A stretch of DNA of 36,506 nucleotides from Alistipes senegalensis (GTDB taxonomy: Bacteria > Bacteroidota > Bacteroidia > Bacteroidales > Rikenellaceae), in NCBI GenBank assembly GCA_023665825.1, contig JAMPDE010000001.1, positions 349,760-386,265 of the forward strand, in the 5' to 3' direction. The translations under genes and the position numbers were made by a program. The notes beneath the pieces were generated by a model. It was not told where the DNA came from and searched no databases. It saw nothing but the letters and a program-made list of their open reading frames with translations. Below, one piece after another: positions 17,322-24,804 of this stretch (its first letter is position 1; each line of letters begins with the position of its first letter).

Positions 17322-18140
17322 TTAGCTGTTGTTGTCCGTTTTGTTGCGGGCGAGGTAGTCGCGGGCGTGTTCGGCCATGCGTTCGACCTCTTTGGCGTGT
17401 TTCGATTCGGGGAACTCCTCCTTGAACGTCAGGTAGGAGTCGAGCATCGAGAGATAGCGGTCAGTCTGCTTTTCCAGCACCGAGTTGCTGGCCAGCCGGT
17501 AGCTCGAATCGACGATGAGGAACATGATTTCCTCGCGGTGGGCGCTTTCGGGGTAGAGTTTCAGCGCATTTTTCAGTGCCGTGATCGCCGACTTGTAGCG
17601 GCCTATCTTATAATAGGTATAGGCATTGATGTAGGCTTTGTCGTGCAGGCGTTGGGTGAGTTCTTCGTTCATCTTGCGGAAGTCCTCCGCCCGTTCGCTT
17701 TGGGGGTAGTGCGACAGGAATTCGTTGATGCTGACCAGTGCCTGCCCCGTCATCGTCTGGTCGCGCGAGGGGCCCGGCGACAACAGATACTGGCAACGGG
17801 CGTACATTCCTTCGGCCTCCTCGATGAACGCGCTGCGGCCGAACTTGCGGCGGAATTCGTCGAGCAGGGTCGCCGCCGCATCGAAATCGCGGTTCATGTA
17901 CTTGCAGTGGGCGTTGTAGAACGAGATGCTGTCTTCGCGCGTCGTGCCGTGATAGTAGCGTTCGGCTCCCTCGAACAGCGTCGATGCGCGCGACCACTTC
18001 TTTTTCCCGTAGCATTCCAGCGCTTTGGCGTAGATTTGCTCGGGGGTGCCGGATTTCATCACTTGGTTGATTCCGGCGCATCCGCTCAAAAAGGCGACCA
18101 AAACGGCTCCGACCGAAAGATAGGAAAAAATTTGCTTCAT
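17322..18140 (-). CDS. bamD: Outer membrane assembly lipoprotein BamD
   Basis: BamD is the essential lipoprotein of the BAM complex that inserts beta-barrel proteins into the outer membrane. The 272-residue precursor has a signal peptide with lipobox LSGC (Cys21), then tetratricopeptide-like helical repeats (about 40-240). Typical BamD pieces are PEQIYAKALECYGKKKWSRA, FLSHYPQSERAEDFRKMNEE and TYYKIGRYKSAITALKNAL. It heads the bamD-omega-coaBC-recN operon and has a good promoter 30 bases upstream. Confidence 0.95.
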   Translation of the reverse strand: MKQIFSYLSVGAVLVAFLSGCAGINQVMKSGTPEQIYAKALECYGKKKWSRASTLFEGAERYYHGTTREDSISFYNAHCKYMNRDFDAAATLLDEFRRKFGRSAFIEEAEGMYARCQYLLSPGPSRDQTMTGQALVSINEFLSHYPQSERAEDFRKMNEELTQRLHDKAYINAYTYYKIGRYKSAITALKNALKLYPESAHREEIMFLIVDSSYRLASNSVLEKQTDRYLSMLDSYLTFKEEFPESKHAKEVERMAEHARDYLARNKTDNNS

Positions 18141-18169
18141 CGCTGCGTTCGTTTACTGCGCTTATCGTG

Positions 18170-18200
18170 CAAAGTTACGCATAAAATAACGATTTGCAAA
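18170..18200 (-). promoter_or_regulatory. Promoter of the bamD operon
   Basis: On the minus strand, TAACTTTG (18177-18170) is a -7 box and TTTG (18200-18197) a -33 box with a 19-base spacer, close to the Bacteroidota consensus. The predicted start gives a leader of about 23 bases before the bamD ATG at 18140. Confidence 0.75.
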
Positions 18201-18250
18201 AAAAATTAGTATGTGCGGCTCTGCCGTTGGGCTTTGCGGCTCAAAGAGCC

Positions 18251-18284
18251 GCGCGGGCCGCAGCCTCCCGGCGCGGAGGCCCGC
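18251..18284. repeat. 34-base GC-rich hairpin repeat, copy 1
   Basis: This 34-base unit begins GCGCGGGCCGCAGCCTCC and ends GGAGGCCCGC, forming a GCCTCC/GGAGGC stem with outer GCGG/CCGC pairing. A second 34-base copy is at 35993-36026, and a degenerate inverted copy lies at about 18357-18381. It sits in the 240-base gap between the GH125 gene and bamD, which otherwise holds only the bamD promoter and short GC-rich hairpins. Confidence 0.65.
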
Positions 18285-18380
18285 TTGAATCTTCGGGGAC
18301 GTATAAGCAGAAATAGCGAGATAACGTGCTATTTCCCCATAAAAGCCGACTGTGTCGGCCTCCGCAGGCTGCGTCCGCCG

Positions 18381-19901
18381 TTATATGATCGAGTTCAAGA
18401 GTTCGGTTTTCCCGTCATTCACTAATTTCAGAATCAGTTCCCCGAACAGCGTGTTCTGCCATGCGAACCACGCGCGCGTGAAGTCGGCGGCGTCGTGGCG
18501 CGAGAACGATTCGTGGATGAAGCCCGTGCCGGCGTCGGTGTTCATCAGCTGCACGATGCAGTCGCGGATTTCGGCGTCGTCGGTCGCCGTGAAAGCCCGC
18601 ATCATGATGCTCATGGGCCAGATTACCTCGACCCCGATGTGCGGCCCGCCGATTCCCTCGCCGGCCGCACCGCGCCAGAAGTAGGGGTTGGCGTCGCTCC
18701 ACACGAAACGGCGCGTGTTTTCGTAAATCGGGTCGTTGCGTTTCACGTCGCCCAAGTAGGGCATCGCCAGCAGCGACGGCACGTTGGCGTCGTCCATCAG
18801 CTGCACGCCCCCGAAGCCGTCGACCTCGTAGGCATAGATTTTTCCGTATTCGGGATGCTTGACGACGGCATGCTTGCGCAGCGCGGCGGCCACTTCGTCG
18901 GCCAGCGCCGTGCATTCGGCGGCAAGGGCCGTTTCACCGTTCACGGTCGAAAGGATTTCGGCGGCCTTGCGCAGCGACGTGACGGCCATGAAGTTCGACG
19001 GTACGAGGAACTCGAACGTCGTCGCATCGTCCGACGGGCGGAATGCCGATGCAATCAACCCGACGGGTTTCACCGGATTGCCGCGCCCGACGCAGCACTT
19101 GGTGTCCAGCTGCCGGTCGGTCGTGCGCAAGAACGTGTAGGGCCCGTGTCCCTCCTTGCGCTGCTGTTCGCGCAGCGTCTTCACGATATTCCCCATTGCC
19201 GCGACCCATTCGGCATCGAATACCGACGCGTCGCCCGTCGTTTTCCAGTAGTGGTAGGCCAGCCGGATCGGATAGCAGTGCGAGTCGATTTCCCATTTGC
19301 GCTCGAAGACCCAAGCGTTTTGCGGATAGAACTCCGCATCTTCGCCCTCGCCCGTCGGGCCGTCGTTGAAGGCGTTGGCGTAGGGATCGATGTTGATCAG
19401 TTTGAACTGCCGCCGCACGACCCCCGCAATCATCCGCTGCAAAGCGGGGTCTTGGGGGCAGAGCTGTACGTAGGGCCACACCTGCGCTCCCGAATCGCGC
19501 AGCCACATGGCCGGAATGTCGCCCGTATAAACATAGGTGTCGGGATTTCCCGCTTCGTCTTCGCGGTAGTGGACGGTGGTGTCGAGCGTGTTCGGAAAGC
19601 AGTTGCGGAACATCCAGCGCAGGCGTTCGTTGGTCAGCAGGCCGCATACCCGCTCGATTTCGGCTTCGACGGCTTCCGATACGAAGAGCCGCTTTTCGGG
19701 CGCAGGACGTTGGTCGGCATACTTCGCCGGTTCGTCGGGGCTGCACGTTGCTTGGGGGGCTGCGTTTATTTCGATGCGCAGTTCGCTGCCGCCGATTTGT
19801 GGGTCGGCCCAGCGGGTGGAGGCACTGCCCGAAAGCGGTGTCAGCGTGCATGCTGCCGACAGCAGGAACGTACATGCGGAAAAGAGAAGTCCGGGTTTCA
19901 T
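18381..19901 (-). CDS. Glycoside hydrolase family 125 (exo-alpha-1,6-mannosidase)
   Basis: The 506-residue exported enzyme matches GH125, whose characterised members remove alpha-1,6-linked mannose from the non-reducing end. It has a signal peptide with Cys18 (LLSAAC), possibly a lipoprotein, then an (alpha/alpha)6 barrel with DTYVYTGDIPAMWLRDSGAQ, FNDGPTGEGEDAEFYPQNAWV, KWEIDSHCYPIRLAYHYWK, and near the end RNDPIYENTRRFVWSDANPY and GIGGPHIGVEVIWPM. It follows manA by 89 bases. Together with the ROK kinase, ManA and ManC nearby, it fits release and processing of mannose from N-glycans or yeast mannan. Confidence 0.92.
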   Translation of the reverse strand: MKPGLLFSACTFLLSAACTLTPLSGSASTRWADPQIGGSELRIEINAAPQATCSPDEPAKYADQRPAPEKRLFVSEAVEAEIERVCGLLTNERLRWMFRNCFPNTLDTTVHYREDEAGNPDTYVYTGDIPAMWLRDSGAQVWPYVQLCPQDPALQRMIAGVVRRQFKLINIDPYANAFNDGPTGEGEDAEFYPQNAWVFERKWEIDSHCYPIRLAYHYWKTTGDASVFDAEWVAAMGNIVKTLREQQRKEGHGPYTFLRTTDRQLDTKCCVGRGNPVKPVGLIASAFRPSDDATTFEFLVPSNFMAVTSLRKAAEILSTVNGETALAAECTALADEVAAALRKHAVVKHPEYGKIYAYEVDGFGGVQLMDDANVPSLLAMPYLGDVKRNDPIYENTRRFVWSDANPYFWRGAAGEGIGGPHIGVEVIWPMSIMMRAFTATDDAEIRDCIVQLMNTDAGTGFIHESFSRHDAADFTRAWFAWQNTLFGELILKLVNDGKTELLNSII

Positions 19902-19990
19902 GGGGGATAGGTGGTTACGGTTTGGAAATCAATTATTTGCAGTGCTGGAATACTGTGGCCTGCACGCGCGTCTCGGGTACGGTGGCGGAT

Positions 19991-20959
19991 TCAGGCGTGG
20001 CTCGTCAGCAGTTTCATCGTTCCGTCCGGCACGAAACGCACCTTTTGCGTCGAGGCCGGCACGAGCACCGTTTCGCCCTGCCGGAGCGGGGTTTCGTTTC
20101 CCTCGCTGTCGACCAGCGAGCCGCAGCCCGAAAGACACATCACGATGAGGAACGAATCCAGCGCGGCGAGTTCCTTTTCGGCAGGCGCGTCCAAATCATA
20201 GAGCGAAGTGGTGAAATAGGGACACGCCACCAGCGGCGTTTCGGCATTTTTCTGCGGTTCGTAGTGCGTGCGGTAGTCCGGCAGCACGGTGTAGTCGATC
20301 GCCTCTTTGGCCAGTTCGGTGTGCAGTTCGCGGGGTTTGCCGTCCGCGCCCACACGTCCGTAGTCGTAGATGCGGTAGGTCACGTCGGACGTCTGCTGAA
20401 TCTCGGCGACGAACGATCCCGCCCCGATGGCGTGGATGCGTCCGGCGGGCAGGAAAAAGAGGTCGCCCGGCGCGACGGGATAATCGGTCAGCAGGTCGGT
20501 AATCGTGTTGTCCGCTACGCTGGCGGCGTATTGTTCGGGCGTGACCCGTTTCGAGAAGCCCGACAGCAGATGCGCCCCCGCGTCGGCTCCGACGACATAC
20601 CACATTTCGGTCTTGCCGTTCTTGTTGTGGCGCGCTTTCGACAGGGCGTCGTTCGGGTGCACCTGAATCGACAAATCCTGCCGTGCGTCGATGAATTTTA
20701 TTAAGAGCGGGAATTCTGTTCCATGCGTAGCATAGACCTTTTCGCCGACCAGCTCGCCTTTGAATCGGGCGATCAGTCCGGGCAGCTGCATTCCGGCGTA
20801 TTCGCCCGAAGCGACGACCGATTCATCGCCTGCGACGCCCGACAGCTCCCAGCTTTCGCCGATGTTGTGCTGCTCGGTCGCAATTCCTTTGTACGGGGCG
20901 ATTTTCTCGCCGCCCCAGATGACCGATTTCAGAATCGGCGTGAATTTCAGCGGTTTCAT
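19991..20959 (-). CDS. manA: Mannose-6-phosphate isomerase, class I
   Basis: The 322-residue enzyme interconverts mannose-6-phosphate and fructose-6-phosphate. Zinc-binding motifs are visible: IQVHPND with its His, the Glu in KTEMWYVV, and the His in AGRIHAIGAG. A second family motif is DVTYRIYDYGR. I placed the start at 20959 because the protein begins MKPLKFTPILKSVIWGGEKI there, typical of the short class I form; a longer open frame upstream belongs to the ROK gene region. Its ATG overlaps the ROK stop (ATGA), which indicates translational coupling. Confidence 0.93.
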   Translation of the reverse strand: MKPLKFTPILKSVIWGGEKIAPYKGIATEQHNIGESWELSGVAGDESVVASGEYAGMQLPGLIARFKGELVGEKVYATHGTEFPLLIKFIDARQDLSIQVHPNDALSKARHNKNGKTEMWYVVGADAGAHLLSGFSKRVTPEQYAASVADNTITDLLTDYPVAPGDLFFLPAGRIHAIGAGSFVAEIQQTSDVTYRIYDYGRVGADGKPRELHTELAKEAIDYTVLPDYRTHYEPQKNAETPLVACPYFTTSLYDLDAPAEKELAALDSFLIVMCLSGCGSLVDSEGNETPLRQGETVLVPASTQKVRFVPDGTMKLLTSHA

Positions 20960-22071
20960 TGTTTCGATTTTTCGTTTTCGTCCAACATCGACAGCGCGAA
21001 CGCATAGGCGCCGATCGAAATCGCTTGGCTGGCGCCCAGTTTGGAAATCGTCACGCCGATGCGTTTCTGCGGGTCGTAGGCCACGAAACGCCCCGTGCCG
21101 TAGACTTCGAGCGGCCGCATGCCGCCGCGTGCGAACTCGGCGAATTCCGCTTCGTCGTCGAGGTCGTAGACCGTCGACTGCACCCGCGCCACCTCGTCGC
21201 CGCCGAGCGTGTGCAGCTTCGAGCGCAGCTCTGCCAGCAGCGACGGCATGATGTACTTGCGGGCCGCCGTGATGCCGCCGCCGATGACGATGAGCCCGTC
21301 GACCAGCGATACGGCCGTCGCCATCGCATCGCCCGCGATTTCGCCCAGCTCGGCGAAGGCGGCTTTCGCAGCCTCGCCATCGCCCGCACGTTTGCCGTCG
21401 GCGATTTCGCAGATATCTTTCGGTTCCAAACCGTGTTCGGGGTTGCCCGACCGCTCGCCGTAGACGCGTTTCACGGCACGGACGGCTACGCCCTCCTCGA
21501 CGATCGTGTCGGCGAATTTCTTGTGTTTCAGGCAGAACGTCTCCACGCACGAGTTGTCGCCGCGATTCAGCCGCCGGTCGATGACCATGCCCACGCCGAA
21601 TCCCGTGCCGAACGTGTAGCCCAGCAGATTGCGGTAGCGTTTCGGGCTGCCGGCCTTTTCGAGCCGCGCGTTGATTTCGGGCAGTGCGCCGCCCAGCGCC
21701 TCGCCGTAGGCGAACAGGTCGCCGTCGTTGTTGATGAATACGGGCAGCCCGAACGTCGCTTCGAGGAAGGGTCCCAGCGCCACTCCGTCGCGGAACGACG
21801 GGAAATTGGGCAGGTAGCCGCCGATGATGCCGTTCGGATAGTCGGCCGGGCCGGGAAAGGCGAACGAAATCGCGACGGGTTTTTCCGCAAGGCGGTCGAT
21901 GATCTGTCGGAAGCCTTGCACCATCGTGGCGAGGCAGGTGTCGAGGTCGTGAGCATTGGAGGGCATCGTGAGCGGTTCGACGATGAACCGGTTGCCCTGC
22001 ATGGCGCCGAAAACGAAGTTCGTTCCGCCGGCGTCCAACGTGATGACGGTGCGGCTGTCGTGGCTGTACAT
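20956..22071 (-). CDS. ROK family sugar kinase
   Basis: The 371-residue protein has the ROK ATP-binding motif TLDAGGTNFVFGAM (11-24), GPADYPNGIIGGYLPNF, the catalytic Asp116 in NNDGD, and GYTFGTGFGVGMVIDRRLNR. The usual ROK zinc motif CxCGxxGCxE is not visible; CVETFC occupies that area. I chose the ATG at 22071 because longer starts would lie upstream of the predicted transcription start (-7 box at 22178-22171). Coupling to manA and the nearby GH125 suggest a manno- or fructokinase, but ROK specificity cannot be read with certainty. Confidence 0.85.
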   Translation of the reverse strand: MYSHDSRTVITLDAGGTNFVFGAMQGNRFIVEPLTMPSNAHDLDTCLATMVQGFRQIIDRLAEKPVAISFAFPGPADYPNGIIGGYLPNFPSFRDGVALGPFLEATFGLPVFINNDGDLFAYGEALGGALPEINARLEKAGSPKRYRNLLGYTFGTGFGVGMVIDRRLNRGDNSCVETFCLKHKKFADTIVEEGVAVRAVKRVYGERSGNPEHGLEPKDICEIADGKRAGDGEAAKAAFAELGEIAGDAMATAVSLVDGLIVIGGGITAARKYIMPSLLAELRSKLHTLGGDEVARVQSTVYDLDDEAEFAEFARGGMRPLEVYGTGRFVAYDPQKRIGVTISKLGASQAISIGAYAFALSMLDENEKSKQ

Positions 22072-22170
22072 GAGTCGGTTAGAGCTATTGGTTTTCTGAA
22101 TCGGGTGCGGTTCGGCAATAGCTTCCGCACGCCTATGACGCAGGCGGGCGGAGCATCCGCTGAACCGATA

Positions 22171-22202
22171 CAAAGATAGGAATAACGAACCGGAAAAACA
22201 AC
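22171..22202 (-). promoter_or_regulatory. Promoter of the ROK-manA-GH125 unit
   Basis: Minus-strand TATCTTTG (22178-22171) is a good -7 box, with TTG (22201-22199) at a 20-base spacing. It lies just after the murF stop, so the unit can be expressed apart from manC-murF. The roughly 90-base leader contains a hairpin (GTGCGG at 22105-22110 with CCGCAC at 22125-22130) of unknown role. Confidence 0.65.
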
Positions 22203-22208
22203 AGTCCG

Positions 22209-23525
22209 TCAGAGCCGTTCGATCATCTTTTCGAGCCCGATTCCGTGCGACCCTTTTATTAAGACGAGTGCATCTTGTACGGGCGTATGGGATAGGGCTT
22301 CTTCGAGTGCCGTGCGGTCAGCGTAGGTCGCGACGTGCGGCAGGGCGGGGATTGACGCGGCGGTGGGTGCAGCAGCAGCTTGTGCAGCGAGCGATGCGGC
22401 GGCCCGCATGAACTCCGTGCCGACCAGATGCACTTCGACGTCGGCCGTTTGCGTCGCCAGCCGCACGATGTCGGCATGTTCGGCCTGCGACCACTCGCCC
22501 AGTTCGAGCATGTCGCCCAGAATTAGCACGCGCCACGAGCGACCTCCCAGCGGCATGCGCAGAAAGTGTTCGACCGCCGCCCGCATGCTCGACGGGTTGG
22601 CGTTGTAGCAATCCACAATCAGGGTGTTACGCGCGGTTTCGAGCCGTTGCGAACGGTGGTTGTCCGGCGCGTAGTCGGCGATGGCGCGGCGGATGCGCTC
22701 CTCCGGCACCTCGAAGAACCGCCCGATTGCGACGGCTGCTGCGATGTTGAAGCGGTTGTAGTCCCCCTCCAACCGGCTCTTGAATCCGTCGGCGAGGGCC
22801 GTCTCGTAGCGTTCGACCCGCAGCGACGGACGTTCGGCGGCCATTTCGTTCAGCACGGGGTCTTCCGCGCGGACGAATGCCGTGCCGCCGTGCGCGGCCA
22901 AGAAATCGTAGAGTTCGCCCTTGCCGCGCCGCACGCCTTCGGTGCCGCCGAATCCTTCCAAATGGCAGCGTCCGATGTTGGTCAGCACGCCGTAGTCGGG
23001 TTCGGCGATTTCGGCCAGCCGCGCGATTTCGCCGCAGGCACTGGCCCCCGTTTCGACGACGCCGAACTGCGTCGCTTCGGTCATCGACAGCAGCGTGAGC
23101 GGCACGCCGATGTGGTTGTTGAGGTTGCCGTGCGTGGCATAGACCGCGAACCGTTCGGCCAGCACGCGGCTGACCAGCTCTTTGGTCGTCGTCTTGCCGT
23201 TGCTGCCCGCTACCGCCAAGATCGGAATCCCCAGCGCGCGGCGGTGTTCGCGGGCCAGTTCTTGCAAGGCCCGCAGCGTATCGTCCACCAGCAGCATGCG
23301 CGGGTCGGCGGCCGCGACCGCAGGGTCGTCGACTACGGCGAACGCCGCGCCTTTGGCCAGCGCATCGGCTGCGAAGCGGTTGCCGTCGAACGTGGCGCCA
23401 CGCAGGGCGAAAAAAATCGAATCGGGCTCGATGCGCCGCGTGTCGGTCGAGACGCGCGGATGTTCGCGAAACAGCGCGTAGAGGCGCGACGGTTCCGTCG
23501 TCCGGTCAGATGTGTTCTTCGCCAT
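22209..23525 (-). CDS. murF: UDP-N-acetylmuramoyl-tripeptide-D-alanyl-D-alanine ligase
   Basis: MurF adds D-Ala-D-Ala to the UDP-MurNAc-tripeptide, the last cytoplasmic step of the peptidoglycan monomer. The 438-residue protein has the Mur ligase N-terminal domain (RVSTDTRRIEPDSIFFALRG), the ATP loop GSNGKTTTKEL (about 107-117), NIGRCHLEGFGG, and the C-terminal domain with DCYNANPSSMRAAVEHF, a strong MurF signature. Its first 20 bases overlap the end of manC, an unusual neighbour since murF normally lies in the dcw cluster. Confidence 0.94.
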   Translation of the reverse strand: MAKNTSDRTTEPSRLYALFREHPRVSTDTRRIEPDSIFFALRGATFDGNRFAADALAKGAAFAVVDDPAVAAADPRMLLVDDTLRALQELAREHRRALGIPILAVAGSNGKTTTKELVSRVLAERFAVYATHGNLNNHIGVPLTLLSMTEATQFGVVETGASACGEIARLAEIAEPDYGVLTNIGRCHLEGFGGTEGVRRGKGELYDFLAAHGGTAFVRAEDPVLNEMAAERPSLRVERYETALADGFKSRLEGDYNRFNIAAAVAIGRFFEVPEERIRRAIADYAPDNHRSQRLETARNTLIVDCYNANPSSMRAAVEHFLRMPLGGRSWRVLILGDMLELGEWSQAEHADIVRLATQTADVEVHLVGTEFMRAAASLAAQAAAAPTAASIPALPHVATYADRTALEEALSHTPVQDALVLIKGSHGIGLEKMIERL

Positions 23526-24579
23526 TGTGGAATTTCACTTCGTCGATGAATTTCTTGATGTTCTGCTCGTCCGAGCGGGGGCAGATCATCAGCACGTCGT
23601 CGGTGTCGACCACGATGTACTCTTTCAGTCCGCCGATGACCGCGATTTTGCCTTTGGGCAGCGAGACGATGCAGCCGCGCGTGTCGTAGGGATAGCAGCC
23701 CTCCGACGGCACGGCATTGGCGTAGCGGTCTTTGGGCGAGTGCTGGTAGACCGAGCCCCACGTCCCGACGTCGCTCCACCCGAAATCGCCGCAGCGCACG
23801 TAGACGTTGTCGGCCTTTTCCATGATGCCGTAGTCGATCGAGATGGCGCGGCACTCGGCGAAAGCGATTTCGATGGCTTGCTGTTCCGTTTCCGTTCCGG
23901 CGGCCTGCCGTACGGCATTGAACAGCGCGTGATGTTCCGGCAGGTATTTGGAAAATGCGTCGATAATCGTGCGCACTTTCCAGACGAAGATGCCCGAATT
24001 CCAGAAAAATTCGCCGCACTGCAAAAAGGTCTGCGCCAGTTCCAGATCGGGTTTTTCCGTAAAACATTTCACCTTGCTGACGGGGTTGGCATCCGACACT
24101 TGGATGTAGCCGTAGCCCGTGTCGGGGCGCGTGGGTTTGATGCCGACGGTCAGCAGGGCGTCGTGCGCGTCGGCGAACGCGAGGCATTCGCCGATGACCG
24201 TGCGGAAATCCTCTTCGTTCAGGATCAGGTGGTCCGACGGCGTGACGATCATCTCCGCGTCGGGGTCTTTGCCGGCCAGCAGATAGGCGGCATAGGCGAT
24301 GCAGGGGGCCGTGTTGCGGCCGACCGGTTCGCACAGCACCTGCCGTTCGTCGAGTTCGGGCAGGTGTTCCAGCACGAGCGATTTGTACTTGCGGTTGGTC
24401 ACCACCATGAAGTTTTCCGCCGGGACGATTTTAGAAAACCGTTCGTAGGTCTGGCGGATGAACGATTTGCCCGTGCCCAAGATGTCGAGAAACTGTTTGG
24501 GCATGTTCTGGCGGCTCTTGGGCCAGAATCGGCTGCCGATGCCCCCCGCCATGATGATGCAGTATTTCGCGTGGCTCAT
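23506..24579 (-). CDS. manC: Mannose-1-phosphate guanylyltransferase
   Basis: The enzyme makes GDP-mannose from mannose-1-phosphate and GTP. The 357-residue protein opens MSHAKYCIIMAGGIGSRFWP with the nucleotidyltransferase GG-SRFWP signature and continues with KQFLDILG, a PSDHLI motif, and FTEKPDLELAQTFL; it lacks the C-terminal isomerase domain of two-domain enzymes. I chose the ATG at 24579; a TTG 30 bases upstream lies within the promoter -7 box. It overlaps murF by 20 bases. Confidence 0.93.
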   Translation of the reverse strand: MSHAKYCIIMAGGIGSRFWPKSRQNMPKQFLDILGTGKSFIRQTYERFSKIVPAENFMVVTNRKYKSLVLEHLPELDERQVLCEPVGRNTAPCIAYAAYLLAGKDPDAEMIVTPSDHLILNEEDFRTVIGECLAFADAHDALLTVGIKPTRPDTGYGYIQVSDANPVSKVKCFTEKPDLELAQTFLQCGEFFWNSGIFVWKVRTIIDAFSKYLPEHHALFNAVRQAAGTETEQQAIEIAFAECRAISIDYGIMEKADNVYVRCGDFGWSDVGTWGSVYQHSPKDRYANAVPSEGCYPYDTRGCIVSLPKGKIAVIGGLKEYIVVDTDDVLMICPRSDEQNIKKFIDEVKFHNGEEHI

Positions 24580-24606
24580 GAATTTCGGATTAAGGTATTT
24601 GTTGGA

Positions 24607-24614
24607 CAAAGATA
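24607..24614 (-). promoter_or_regulatory. -7 box of the manC-murF promoter
   Basis: Minus-strand TATCTTTG (24614-24607) lies 27 bases upstream of the manC ATG. No TTTG -33 box is found at the usual spacing. Confidence 0.5.
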
Positions 24615-24635
24615 AAAATAATTCACAATTTTATT

Positions 24636-24678
24636 AGCGCTACGGACGGTTTTTCGGTTTCGTAAGGTTGGGAAGCGC
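24636..24678 (+). repeat. Dispersed repeat bounded by AGCGCTACGG and GGAAGCGC, copy A
   Basis: The unit starts AGCGCTACGGACGGT (24636-24650), has a T-rich centre and ends GGTTGGGAAGCGC (24666-24678). It is preceded by TTTTATT. Copies B (35906-35947) and C (36368-36409, inverted) share both ends and a similar length of 42-43 bases. Terminal GCGCT and AGCGC can pair, so each copy can fold. Confidence 0.65.
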
Positions 24679-24738
24679 ACTCACCGATGCAAAAAAATTC
24701 GCAATTATTGTGCGATGCCGGCGGCGGGCATAAAAATA

Positions 24739-24766
24739 GGGACGCCCGCTTTTCGGCGGGTGTCCC
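24739..24766 (-). terminator. Hairpin terminator after the LRR gene
   Basis: GGGACGCCCGC (24739-24749) pairs with GCGGGTGTCCC (24756-24766) over 11 bp, including one G-T. On the minus strand the hairpin is followed by TATTTTTA, as expected for an intrinsic terminator of the LRR gene, which ends 39 bases earlier. Confidence 0.8.
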
Positions 24767-24804
24767 TTGTGTGGCGACTTTTGTCGGCCGCAGGGCGTGC
24801 GGCG

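Noticed and set aside
15058-17325. A 755-codon open frame on the plus strand opposite recN, coaBC and the omega-like gene.
   Set aside because: It runs antisense through three clearly recognised genes and has low-complexity, GC-driven composition with no recognisable domain.
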